Assembly: GCA_038240875.1 (NCBI GenBank)
Contig: JBBRGG010000146.1
Coordinates: forward strand, 1-9,100
Source: JBBRGG01 sp038240875
GTDB lineage: Bacteria; Planctomycetota; Phycisphaerae; Phycisphaerales; UBA1924
Length of the DNA: 9,100 nucleotides
Reading direction: 5' to 3'
Positions 1 through 7,137 of the stretch are shown one piece after another. Each line of letters starts with the position of its first letter. Positions within the stretch are counted from its first letter, which is position 1. Position numbers and translations under genes: made by a program. The notes under the pieces are model-generated. The model did no database searches, was not told where the DNA came from, and saw only the letters and a list, made by a program, of their open reading frames with translations.

Positions 1-765
1 GTGAACGTGGTACCCGACGCGAATAAATATCCGGGTGGTATCGTGCCGACGAAGCAGCCGCCCAAGCGAATGATGGGACGGATGCCTACGAATCGAAGGT
101 GATGTGCGAACAAAGTGGCGGGCAAGTGTGTGTGTCGAGGCAAATCGGCCAGTCCGCGTGGTTCGCGGGATGGGTCAGTCAGTGAAGAGTGGCTGTTGCC
201 ACAACGGTGCCGATCGTGCTCACGTCGCTCGCGCAATCTAAGAATCTGCACGATCGGTTCGTTTGTCGTTGTGCAGCCAGTTGGAATAGATCGCAGCGGT
301 GCGTCAGGTGATGCCACCGGCGATGAGCATTGCATTGCTGTTTGGAACTTGCCAGCGCAAACCGCAGGGAAAAGCTTGTGTGGTGCCCGACGCGCCCCAC
401 ACAGCAGGAGCAGATACAAACTGGATGCGGTCGTTGAATGTCTGGTCGTACGCCGCGTTAAAGAACTGGACCCATTGCGCGGTGGTGACTTCATACTTGC
501 CGATGTTGTAGATGTAATCAACGCGCTAGCGGCCAATAAAGCGGTCTCCTTCGCTCCCGTTGCCTTGCCACGGCGCGTTGCCGAAGCCTCCGATATTGAC
601 AAACTCGATGCCAGAGGGGTCGGGCCCACCAGAAGGCCCACCAGAAGACCCGCCAGAAGGCCCACCTGAAGGTTGAGCGTGGGCGGCGTTTGATGCACAG
701 ATGAAGCCGACGATGGCGACATGAGCAAGGCGTGTAAGAAGTGATAAAAGTAGCTGCGTGTGCAT
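1..765 (-). pseudogene. Decayed secreted SUMF1-domain gene, left copy (probably runs off the left edge)
   Basis: The chosen start is the ATG at 765, which opens MHTQLLLSLLTRLAH, a hydrophobic signal peptide ending near NAAHAQ. A Gly/Pro/Ser repeat linker and the SUMF1-like entry PSGIEFVNIGGFGNAPWQG follow. A TAG at 528-526 interrupts the frame where the right-hand copy has GAG (Glu). Beyond it the reading continues as VDYIYNIGKYEVTTAQWVQ and later AIYSNWLHNDKRTDRA, with a TGA at 306-304 replacing Trp of an I-T-W-R motif. A frameshift then follows, with DVSTIG near 226-209. Homology is clear to about position 175. Below that only faint traces remain, such as a Trp/Ala-rich stretch and YHPDIYS in one frame. 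The fold resembles formylglycine-generating enzymes, but none of the recognisable parts shows their catalytic cysteines, so the ancestor was probably a non-catalytic surface or secreted protein. It lies downstream of cysS on the same strand. A TTG-started extension through the leader is open here but not in the right copy, so it is not taken as coding. Confidence 0.8.
605..676 (-). repeat. 12-bp tandem repeat encoding a Gly-Gly-Pro-Ser linker
   Basis: Just after the signal peptide of the left pseudogene, a 12-bp unit encoding (P/S)SGG is repeated about four times, giving PSGGPSGGSSGGPSGG before PDPSG. The right copy has fewer units at the same place and a one-base deletion there that shifts its frame. 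Slippage in this repeat is a likely source of the difference in length and of the right copy's frameshift. Confidence 0.75.
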
Positions 766-828
766 GCCTTGAATATGCCACGATGTTGAATGAATGAAAG
801 TAAAGAGGAGATAAAGAAGAGAAGGCGC

Positions 829-873
829 GAGGCAGAAGGCATCGAGGCAGAAGGCATCGAGGCAGAGGGTATT
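829..873 (-). repeat. 15-bp tandem repeat, about three units
   Basis: On the plus strand, GAGGCAGAAGGCATC occurs at 829-843 and 844-858, followed by a degenerate third unit at 859-873. It lies in the leader of the left pseudogene. The right copy has a different repeat built from the same core at the equivalent place. Confidence 0.85.
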
Positions 874-887
874 AAGACATAGGTCAC

Positions 888-910
888 ACCATGATTGAAG
901 CAATCATGGT
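888..910. repeat. Perfect inverted repeat, 10-bp arms, 3-base loop (left copy)
   Basis: The arms ACCATGATTG and CAATCATGGT are separated by three bases. The same 23-bp element occurs at 7038-7060. It lies 48 bases beyond the cysS stop on the minus strand, but its stem is AT-rich and no T-run follows, so it is a weak candidate for a terminator. It could equally be a protein-binding site or the end of a duplicated cassette. Confidence 0.85.
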
Positions 911-922
911 GGCACGAAGGCA

Positions 923-957
923 AACCAACCAAGATATAGCCCTACTAACCAACCAAG
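923..957. repeat. 11-bp direct repeat in the cysS downstream spacer
   Basis: AACCAACCAAG occurs at 923-933 and again at 947-957, separated by 13 bases. The pair fills most of the short spacer between the cysS stop (961) and the start of the duplicated leader (918). Confidence 0.8.
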
Positions 958-960
958 GTT

Positions 961-2712
961 TCACGCCCGGCGCACATCGACCTTGCCACCTGCGGAGTCT
1001 TTAATCGCAAGGCCCATCGCCTGAAGTTCATCGCGGATTCTGTCGGAAGTCACAAAGTCTTTCTTCGCGCGAGCATCGCGCCGAAGCGTCAACAATTCTT
1101 CGATCTTTGGGTCGGGCGTGACGCCCGGGGCGTACGCCGCAATCTCGGTCACGTTCGCTTTGGGGCGTTCGAGTTCGAGCACGCCGAGCACGCCATCGAT
1201 CATGCGAAGCACATCCGAATCGGCGCGCGTGGGCACGCCGAGGGTATTGAGCCAGCCATTCACCGCGGCGACGGCTTGCGCGACATTAAGGTCTTCGTGC
1301 ATCGCTAGTGCAAACTCGCGCGCGAGCGGATGTTCACGCATTGAATCAAGCGTGGACGCGGCGTCGGCGTAATGGCCATGCGCAAGCGAAACCGGGTGTG
1401 CATCCACTACGCGGCGCCAGCGCTCCACCATGCGACGGCAGTCATCCAAGCCTTGCATCGTGAAGTTAGCATTCGCGCGGTAGTGTGTGCGAATCAGTTC
1501 CAACCGCACGGCTGCTGGCTCAATACCTTTGGCAAAGAGGTCGCGCGCGGTGAAAAAATTTCCCTTGCTCTTGCTCATTTTCGTGCCTTCGACAAGGAGG
1601 AAGCGCGGGTGGAACCACGTGCGTGCAAAGGAGCCGGTGCCGCCGGTAAAGCCGCAGCAAGATTGGGCGATCTCGCATTCGTGATGAGGAAAGATATTGT
1701 CTTCGCCGCCGGAGTGAAGATCGATGATCGCGCTTCCGGTGGGAAGAGAAACCCGCGTTAAATCGGCGGCGTGCGCGAGCGTGGTTTGCATGCTTTCAGC
1801 ATGCACGCTTCCAGTGTGCGCGGCATGTCCTGCATGTCCAATTTCACTATTCGTGAGCAATCGGGCGATGCTCATCGCTGTGCATTCAATATGCCAACCA
1901 GGGTAGCCTTCGCCCCAGGGGCTCATCCATTTCATGACGTGGGTGCGGTCTTCTTTCCAGAGGAGAAAATCGGCGGGCGAGCGTTTTTGGGCTTGATTCG
2001 TAGCGGAAATTCTGCCGCCTTCGCCTTCTTTGAGCGCGTCGAGCGTGTTGCCGCTGAGCGAGCCATAGGTCGGAAATGTGCGTACATCAAAGTACACAAC
2101 GCGGGAGCCAGCCTCGCCCACAACATATGCGTAATTGCCCTCGATCAAGCGCGCAATGACCGCGATCATGCCTTGGATGCTCTCGGTTGCGCGCGGCATC
2201 AACGAAGGATCGTTAACAGCTTCGATCGCGAGCTTGAGGCCAAGTTGCCTTGCGTCTTCTTTGAAGCGAGCTTCATAAAAGCGAGCGATTTGATGCGGAT
2301 CGCTAGGATTGACCTCAACGCCTGCGGGGAGCGTGCCCGCTTTCTTTGCTTCGAGAAGGCGACGGCCCGCGACTGCCATCTTGTCTTCGCCGGTTTCGCC
2401 ACCCTCGGCGTCGTCGGTCATGTGGCCAACGTCGGTGATGTTCATCACATGGGTGACGCGGCGCGGACCATCATGCGTTGAACTCGTTTGTGTCGAGCCA
2501 TCATGCTTCGAACCTTCGTTCGTGCGAAGCGTACACAACGGGCTTTCAACAAATCGCCTTAGAACGTCGGCGGCAAGAAACGACCGGAAGTTACCGATGT
2601 GCGCGTCGTCATAGACCGTCGGCCCGCACGAGTAAAACGTAATATGAGTCGCGTCGATTGGGACAAAGTCCTCGACGCGTTTGGTAAGCGTGTTGTGCAG
2701 GCGCAGGTGCAT
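961..2712 (-). CDS. cysS: Cysteinyl-tRNA synthetase
   Basis: This class I aminoacyl-tRNA synthetase charges tRNA-Cys with cysteine in the cytoplasm. The 583-residue protein shows the family landmarks in order: YSCGPTVYD at 27-35 with zinc-ligand Cys29, the HIGH-type signature as HIGN at 38-41, WHIEC with Cys277, HHECE at 343-347 supplying the remaining zinc ligands, and KMSKS at 378-382. The SPWGEGYPGWH stretch is also typical. The C-terminal helical domain ends in a DxxxSDRIRDEL segment around 552-563. It is longer than the E. coli enzyme (about 460) because of two low-complexity inserts: about residues 66-84, and about 287-328, which is rich in His, Ala and Gly. The N-I-T-D-V-G-H segment at 91-97 is the variant seen in several non-proteobacterial CysS. 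The ATG at 2712 gives the expected N terminus, although no clear Shine-Dalgarno precedes it. The gene lies 35 bases after the CBS-protein stop, so the two are probably co-transcribed. Confidence 0.97.
   Translation of the reverse strand: MHLRLHNTLTKRVEDFVPIDATHITFYSCGPTVYDDAHIGNFRSFLAADVLRRFVESPLCTLRTNEGSKHDGSTQTSSTHDGPRRVTHVMNITDVGHMTDDAEGGETGEDKMAVAGRRLLEAKKAGTLPAGVEVNPSDPHQIARFYEARFKEDARQLGLKLAIEAVNDPSLMPRATESIQGMIAVIARLIEGNYAYVVGEAGSRVVYFDVRTFPTYGSLSGNTLDALKEGEGGRISATNQAQKRSPADFLLWKEDRTHVMKWMSPWGEGYPGWHIECTAMSIARLLTNSEIGHAGHAAHTGSVHAESMQTTLAHAADLTRVSLPTGSAIIDLHSGGEDNIFPHHECEIAQSCCGFTGGTGSFARTWFHPRFLLVEGTKMSKSKGNFFTARDLFAKGIEPAAVRLELIRTHYRANANFTMQGLDDCRRMVERWRRVVDAHPVSLAHGHYADAASTLDSMREHPLAREFALAMHEDLNVAQAVAAVNGWLNTLGVPTRADSDVLRMIDGVLGVLELERPKANVTEIAAYAPGVTPDPKIEELLTLRRDARAKKDFVTSDRIRDELQAMGLAIKDSAGGKVDVRRA
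1787..1805. repeat. Perfect hairpin inside a cysS insert
   Basis: TGCATGCT and AGCATGCA form an 8-bp perfect inverted repeat with a 3-base loop. It lies within the His/Ala-rich insert of cysS (about residues 287-328). The surrounding bases are also rich in GCATG-like words, suggesting local repeat-driven growth of the insert. Confidence 0.7.
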
Positions 2713-2747
2713 AGGCCACGATGGTACGGCTTGACCGCGCGTTTGGA

Positions 2748-4274
2748 TTACTTGCCGCGTGGAACGTCGGCGCTGGCAGCGTGGGTGGGCTCGCTGACGG
2801 TGCGAGGGCGTTTGGGCTCGCGCTCAACGTATGCAGATTTGTCGTTGTCGAGTGTGCTTGCTGGCGCTACTACCGTCGCGCTCGACACGGCTTTGACCTT
2901 GGCCGACACGGCGTCGAGCAGCTTTGTCGAACTCAACCGTACGCGTGTAACGCGGGTTGGCTCGGCGCCCATTACTTCAACTGTGACGCCTTCATGGACA
3001 AAGGTATCGCCCGCGAGCGGTATTCGGCCCAACGTCACGGTCACAAAGCCCCCCACCGTGTCGTAGTCTTCGCTCTCGGGAAGTTCGATAGCCAGAGGGC
3101 GCAGCGCGTCGTTTACGTCCTCGATATACGTTCGTGCGTCAACCTGCGCCGTCCCGCTTTCACGGCTGACAACGATGTCTGTTGATTTGGTCGCGACTTC
3201 TTCGTACTCGTCCTGGATCTCGCCAAAGACTTCTTCAACAATGTCCTCAATGGTGATGATCCCGGCGGTGCCACCATACTCGTCGGCGACCACGGCGATG
3301 TGCACGCGCTTCTGCAAAAGTTCGCGAAGCAGTTCACGCAATGGCTTGGTTTCAGGCACGAACATCGCCGGGCGTAGTAAGGATTTAAGATCAAAGGTTC
3401 GGCCTTGGGTCTTGGCGTCGCCCGCGAGCCAGCGCATGAGGTCCTTGACATAAAAAACCCCCACAATATGGTCGATGTCGTCTTCGTACACCGGGATTCG
3501 GCTGTGACCGATGTCGCGAATGGTCTGCGTAACCAACCCAAGGTTGTTCGAAAGCTCCATCGCTTCAATCTCGGTACGAGGCGTCATAACCTGAGCGGCG
3601 GTCTTGTCGCGGAAACGCACCACCGCTTCGATCATGTCGCGTTCGGCTTGATCGAACTGGCCATCTTCTCGTGCCTCATCGACGACGGAAAGAATCTCTT
3701 CCTGGATTTGCTCGGCTTCGTTCTTTTCTTCGCCACCGGCTAGTCGCCTGACCACTTCGTTCACCAAGCGTGTCATGCCCATCAAAGGCGTCGAGACAAT
3801 GCGAATCGCGCGAATGAATCCGGCCCAGGCATACACGGTTGTTTCGCCAGCGTGCCTAGCGACGGCGTTAGGCAACACCACGGCAAACAGCCACAGCACC
3901 AGCGACGCAATCGCCACGCCAATAGACATATCAACCCAGCCCGCGCCGCCGACGTGGACAGGAGAAAATACTGGACCCGTGGCGAGATTGGTTGTAGTGC
4001 CGCTAGGCGTGCGCACACTGGCGACCCATAAAACTATTGTCGCGGTCACTACCAAGTTGCACACGATGCGAGGGAGGCCGATGGCGAGGGCGTGGCTGTC
4101 GACGTCTTTGAGAATGGCTTGAACTTTGGCCGTGCGCTTTGGTCGATTGCGAATAGAGGCGATTTCTTCGAGTGTTGTCCTCGAAAGGTCGCGCAGAGAT
4201 TGACCCAAGCAGGCAAGGACAGAGCCTAGCCCGACAGTCGCAATAGCAATCAAAAGCCAAATTTCGCCGGACAC
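2748..4274 (-). CDS. DUF21/CBS-pair/CorC-HlyC membrane protein (CNNM-like)
   Basis: This 508-residue protein has the architecture of the CNNM/CorB family, linked to Mg2+ or Co2+ efflux and often called 'hemolysin family'. Residues 1 to about 180 form the DUF21 membrane domain, with hydrophobic segments near 4-24, 66-86 and 112-136. A CBS pair spans about 222-350, including the opening VMTPRTEIEAME, the SRIPVYEDDIDHIVGV segment, and DEYGGTAGIITIEDIVEE with its acidic end. The transporter-associated CorC_HlyC domain covers about 362-448 (EDYDTVGGFV). Residues after 450 are polar, probably disordered. The GTG at 4274 is preferred because GGAGG lies 8 bases upstream; an ATG seven bases earlier is out of frame. 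It stands next to ybeY, as CorC-like genes often do (for example ybeX near ybeY in E. coli), and 35 bases before cysS. The transported ion cannot be read from sequence. Its DUF21 N-terminal segment is polar around 28-60, so the exact topology is uncertain. Confidence 0.92.
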   Translation of the reverse strand: MSGEIWLLIAIATVGLGSVLACLGQSLRDLSRTTLEEIASIRNRPKRTAKVQAILKDVDSHALAIGLPRIVCNLVVTATIVLWVASVRTPSGTTTNLATGPVFSPVHVGGAGWVDMSIGVAIASLVLWLFAVVLPNAVARHAGETTVYAWAGFIRAIRIVSTPLMGMTRLVNEVVRRLAGGEEKNEAEQIQEEILSVVDEAREDGQFDQAERDMIEAVVRFRDKTAAQVMTPRTEIEAMELSNNLGLVTQTIRDIGHSRIPVYEDDIDHIVGVFYVKDLMRWLAGDAKTQGRTFDLKSLLRPAMFVPETKPLRELLRELLQKRVHIAVVADEYGGTAGIITIEDIVEEVFGEIQDEYEEVATKSTDIVVSRESGTAQVDARTYIEDVNDALRPLAIELPESEDYDTVGGFVTVTLGRIPLAGDTFVHEGVTVEVMGAEPTRVTRVRLSSTKLLDAVSAKVKAVSSATVVAPASTLDNDKSAYVEREPKRPRTVSEPTHAASADVPRGK

Positions 4275-4282
4275 CGATCATG

Positions 4283-4287
4283 CCTCC
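4283..4287 (-). promoter_or_regulatory. Shine-Dalgarno GGAGG deciding the GTG start
   Basis: GGAGG on the minus strand lies 8 bases before the GTG at 4274. It is the best ribosome-binding site in the window; the other genes here lack an obvious one. It supports initiation at GTG over the nearby out-of-frame ATG at 4281. Confidence 0.75.
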
Positions 4288-4393
4288 ACGCGCCAAACCT
4301 ATGAGATTACTAAACGTTCGATCCAAAGGCTTTCATAGAGCAAAGCCACCAAAATACGAACCATCATTCCAACTACCTATCCACACAACATTT

Positions 4394-4418
4394 AAGCGTG
4401 CCCGGCGCGGGCGAGCTT
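4394..4418 (-). terminator. Possible terminator hairpin after ybeY
   Basis: Directly at the ybeY stop, the minus strand can fold as AAGC / GCCCG / 3-base loop / CGGGC / GCTT with a small internal loop. The following bases (AAATGTTGTGT) are only moderately T-rich. A termination role would separate permease-ybeY from the CBS protein-cysS unit, which fits the 143-base gap and the fresh Shine-Dalgarno downstream. No other structure was seen in the rest of this gap. Confidence 0.4.
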
Positions 4419-4969
4419 CAATCCTGTGCGGCAACCTTGCCATCGACGCGGGGTTGGGTTGCGAATGCTACACCAACGCCTATAGCCTGAAGGAGCGCGT
4501 CTTCCGTAGCGTGCATTGCTGCGGCGGCCGGCTCCTCATGGTCGTCGTGTCCCAAGCAGTGAAGCACGCCATGGACCACGTAAAGAAGCAACTCCTTCTC
4601 TACAGAGTATCCGCGGCTGGCGGCTTGGCGAGTGGCAACATCGAAGCAAACCAAGATATCCGTATCTAGGCCGTACACGATCCTATCTTTAGGCGTACCT
4701 ACCGTATCTGATGAAGGCGGATCAAGGTCTGGTAACTCGTCAGACATGTCGAAAGTCAAGACATCGGTTGTGGTCGGATCTTCAAGGAAGTCCATGTGGG
4801 CCTTGGACATAGCGTCGTCGTTGATCACACGAACGCGGATCGACCCGCCACAGCCTAAGTGAATGATGGCACTATGGGCAAACTTGCCCAGCCACGCAAG
4901 TTGCTTTTCGGTAAGCCGATGCGTGTCGTCAAAGAGTTCGATTTCCAATGGTGAGATCATGTGGGGCAT
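4418..4969 (-). CDS. ybeY: Endoribonuclease YbeY, 16S rRNA 3' maturation
   Basis: YbeY is a single-strand endoribonuclease with a bound metal ion. It takes part in 16S rRNA 3'-end maturation and 70S ribosome quality control in the cytoplasm. The 183-residue product carries the family signature HGVLHCLGHDDH at 133-144. His133 and His137 are metal ligands and His144 is the likely third. The usual GYDH is written here as GHDDH, an extra-residue form related to the GYDDH variant. The TTDVLTFDMS stretch at 67-76 matches the conserved strand that precedes the active site. Length is slightly above the usual 150-165 because of a Pro/Asp-rich loop (about 78-95) and a short C-terminal tail. The ATG at 4969 is taken; a second ATG three codons later (4960) is also possible, and neither has a clear Shine-Dalgarno. 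It follows the permease by 54 bases and precedes the CBS-protein gene. Confidence 0.95.
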   Translation of the reverse strand: MPHMISPLEIELFDDTHRLTEKQLAWLGKFAHSAIIHLGCGGSIRVRVINDDAMSKAHMDFLEDPTTTDVLTFDMSDELPDLDPPSSDTVGTPKDRIVYGLDTDILVCFDVATRQAASRGYSVEKELLLYVVHGVLHCLGHDDHEEPAAAAMHATEDALLQAIGVGVAFATQPRVDGKVAAQD

Positions 4970-4989
4970 TGCGTCAGAGTACGCGTGAT

Positions 4990-5020
4990 GGCCAACGTCA
5001 AGGCCAACGTCAAGGCCAAC
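4990..5020. repeat. 12-bp tandem repeat between permease and ybeY
   Basis: GGCCAACGTCAA occurs at 4990-5001 and 5002-5013, with a partial third unit at 5014-5020. It fills most of the 54-base spacer between the permease stop and the ybeY start. No function is evident; it may be replication slippage in a tolerant spacer. Confidence 0.85.
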
Positions 5021-5023
5021 TGC

Positions 5024-6889
5024 TTATTTGTTCCCCGCTAGTCGGCGAACTGTCATGTCAAACGTCCTCACCATGTTGGCGTGGATGGCGTAGCACACGC
5101 CACTAAAGCACAAAGCGGCGATACACGCGCCGATGGCGAGGCTAGCCCGAGCCCCGAGCAAGCCGACGCGGGCGACGGTTTCCGATAGCCCACTGCCCGG
5201 CTCGACCAACGCATAAATGAGCGACGCTGGGCTGAATGCGGCGAGGATCGGCCCGATGACCTGAATGTTTGCGCTTGCAGACCAGCCACACACGCCGATG
5301 ATCCCGCCAACGATGCCAACGACAGCGACCGAGGCAACAACGCTCGAGAGCGTGCCCTTGCTCTTGAGCGACCACTGCAACCCGACCATGACAGCAAAGG
5401 CGATAAACGGCAAGATGACCAGCGGCGCGAGGATCGCGGCTTCAGGAAGGATCACGGGAATTTGTATGAGCGCCGGTGCCAGGCCGATGGTCGTGCTCGC
5501 AGTAGGAAGCCCGGCCAACCCTGCGAACAAGCTATACAGCCCAGCGGCTCCGAGCGTACCCAGCGGGATTGCAAGCATTGGCAAAAGATATGTAATAACG
5601 CCTCTGAGTTTGCCTACAAGATATGCAGACGCAGTAATAGGCGTAGTTAGAAGCAGGTCGAGTGTGCCATCTTCGCGCTCGCGGCTGATCGCGGTGGCCG
5701 AAGTATTCAGCGCGACCAGCGTGATCACGACGAGTTCGCCCCACACCGACGCAAGCAACAAGTACCGGAAGTCATTGAGCGCGAGCGTGCCGGTGTGATA
5801 GAGGTACACAACAACCAGACCGGCAACGCCGCCTAGCGCGAGAAAGGTCCACTTGGCCAGAGCCTTGCCAAACGTTGCCTGGCGGGCAGCGGCTTCGCGC
5901 CAAGCGATGGGGTTGGTCCAGACTTGACGCGGGACGCGGTGGTCACCAGCCTTTCCAGCGGCACCCAAGATTCGGCGATACCAAGGCACGCCACTGGCCC
6001 CTTCGCCAAGGCTTTGGAAGCCGCCTGCGCGAACAGTAAAGATCGACGCACTCAGAAAGAAGACCGACAAAATCGTCGCACCAACGCACCATGTAGTAAC
6101 CGGCGTTTCGAGCATCCAGCCTTTAAAGCCCGTGAAGCTGCTCTCGGGCCAGCGGGCGTAGGTCGTGGGGTTTAAGAGTGCGGTGAGCGCGAGGAAGGGG
6201 TTGAGCGAGGTCATGTAAGTGACGCCGTTGGTACCTGAAGGCGTGGGCGCGCCGTAGCCATTGTTCTTTAGCCAAACGTCGACGGCGATGGTGACCGCAA
6301 GGTACGAAACAATCGCGACATAGAACGCAAAGAACGCACGCTTACCCACAAGACGGCTCACCGAAAGCGAGATAGCAATTGCGCCCACAAGTAACGCCGC
6401 AGCACTTGCAATGAGCGTGCTTGCAAAGATTGATGGGCCCGGCACGCCACCAAAAAACTGCGTGAGCGCGAAAAGTGGCAAACTCGCAAAGACCAGCGCG
6501 AGAACGAAAAAGAGCCTGCCAAAGAGGTTGCCTAGCACGATCTCCGCCGCACCCAAAGGCGTCGTGAGCAAGACTTCCCACGTGCGCGGGCTTGCTTCTT
6601 GAGCAATTGCTCCGCCCATAAAGACCGGGGCCAGGATGCAGATCAGCCCGATCTGAAGGTACGCGATCCACGTGAAGCTCTCGGCGCCCGCCGCGGCAAG
6701 CTCACGCGAGCTGAGGTTTGTACCTGAAGTCTTGATAAGCAAGGCCCAAAGCAGCACGATGATGAGGGCGGCGAGGTACGCCGAACGGATGTAGAGATGG
6801 CGCGTCCTTCGCGAACCGTTTTGAACGAGTCGGACGGCGATAGGGTTGGTGGGCCCGAGGCGAAGAAGCCAGCGAAGAAAGATCGGCAT
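5024..6889 (-). CDS. ABC-2 type transporter permease with two homologous halves
   Basis: This is an integral membrane subunit of an ABC transporter, substrate unknown; the ATPase is not in the window. From the ATG at 6889 it is 621 residues. The two halves repeat the same pattern. NPIAVRLV at 15-22 is echoed by NPIAWREA at 326-333. AQEASPRTWEVLLTTPLGAA at 96-115 is echoed by REREDGTLDLLLTTPITA at 403-420, the latter being the amphipathic E-x2-x-G-T-L-x-L-L-L-T-T-P motif of ABC-2 permeases. About six hydrophobic segments fall in each half: near 36-52, 74-94, 126-146, 156-178, 186-204 and 262-288, then 347-363, 374-396, 430-455, 482-505, 514-535 and 580-600. The frame is open up to an ATG at 7057, but those extra 56 residues are polar, basic and low-complexity and begin inside the duplicated leader, so they are probably untranslated. 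An intermediate ATG at 7015 cannot be excluded. It is divergent from the right SUMF1 pseudogene and leads into ybeY. Confidence 0.88.
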   Translation of the reverse strand: MPIFLRWLLRLGPTNPIAVRLVQNGSRRTRHLYIRSAYLAALIIVLLWALLIKTSGTNLSSRELAAAGAESFTWIAYLQIGLICILAPVFMGGAIAQEASPRTWEVLLTTPLGAAEIVLGNLFGRLFFVLALVFASLPLFALTQFFGGVPGPSIFASTLIASAAALLVGAIAISLSVSRLVGKRAFFAFYVAIVSYLAVTIAVDVWLKNNGYGAPTPSGTNGVTYMTSLNPFLALTALLNPTTYARWPESSFTGFKGWMLETPVTTWCVGATILSVFFLSASIFTVRAGGFQSLGEGASGVPWYRRILGAAGKAGDHRVPRQVWTNPIAWREAAARQATFGKALAKWTFLALGGVAGLVVVYLYHTGTLALNDFRYLLLASVWGELVVITLVALNTSATAISREREDGTLDLLLTTPITASAYLVGKLRGVITYLLPMLAIPLGTLGAAGLYSLFAGLAGLPTASTTIGLAPALIQIPVILPEAAILAPLVILPFIAFAVMVGLQWSLKSKGTLSSVVASVAVVGIVGGIIGVCGWSASANIQVIGPILAAFSPASLIYALVEPGSGLSETVARVGLLGARASLAIGACIAALCFSGVCYAIHANMVRTFDMTVRRLAGNK

Positions 6890-7037
6890 GCCGAGATGGT
6901 ACCGGGGAGGGGAGCACAAAGTGGCGGGGCGGTGGTGGTGATCGCGCGGCGATCGTGGTGCTGCCTTCGTCTTTGCCTTGGGTGGTCCGGCCGTCCCGGC
7001 TGGGTTCTTTTGCATTCGTGCATTTGTATTTCGTGCC

Positions 7038-7060
7038 ACCATGATTGCTTCAATCATGGT
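7038..7060. repeat. Perfect inverted repeat, 10-bp arms, 3-base loop (right copy)
   Basis: This is identical to the element at 888-910 (arms ACCATGATTG and CAATCATGGT). It lies in the leader of the right pseudogene and overlaps the most upstream possible ATG (7057) of the permease frame on the other strand. Confidence 0.85.
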
Positions 7061-7079
7061 GTAACTTATGTCTTAATAC

Positions 7080-7137
7080 CTTCTGCCTTGATGCCTTCTG
7101 GCTCGCGCCTTCTGCCTTGATGCCTTCTGGCTCGCGC
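7080..7137 (+). repeat. 29-bp perfect tandem repeat, two units
   Basis: The unit at 7080-7108 is repeated exactly at 7109-7137. Each unit holds CTTCTGCCTTGATGCCTTC, related to the 15-bp unit of the left copy's leader, plus GGCTCGCG. It sits at the equivalent position in the right leader, so the two copies expanded the same seed in different ways. Confidence 0.85.

Larger units (their letters stand above)
766..918 (-). promoter_or_regulatory. Conserved 5' leader of the left SUMF1 pseudogene
   Basis: On the minus strand this stretch runs from a shared left boundary (TTCGTGCC, ending near 918) through a perfect inverted repeat, a repeat tract and a pyrimidine-rich stretch to the ATG at 765. Its sequence matches 7030-7196 almost base for base outside the repeat tract. 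The matched parts include the segment around TATGTCTTAATACC and the last 40 bases before the start. A promoter or untranslated leader is the simplest reading. I cannot place -35 and -10 boxes with confidence, and there is no good Shine-Dalgarno before the ATG. Confidence 0.5.

Noticed and set aside
115..669. A 184-residue plus-strand open frame at the left end
   Set aside because: It is the reverse complement of the left SUMF1 pseudogene. Its Arg/Pro-rich end is simply the antisense of the Gly/Pro/Ser repeat.
526..903. An N-terminally extended reading of the left SUMF1 gene through the leader
   Set aside because: The extension repeats LDAFC from the tandem DNA repeat, precedes a perfectly good signal peptide, and is out of frame with the start in the right copy.
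888..910. The palindrome as a classical rho-independent terminator for cysS
   Set aside because: The stem is AT-rich, no T-run follows, and an identical copy sits in a divergent promoter region at 7038-7060 where no gene ends.
1771..2481. A 236-residue open frame on the plus strand within cysS
   Set aside because: It is antisense to strongly conserved cysS codons, has no recognisable domain, and is best explained as a high-GC shadow frame.
829..7137. A CRISPR array
   Set aside because: The units are directly adjacent without spacers, number two to three, and differ in length between the copies.
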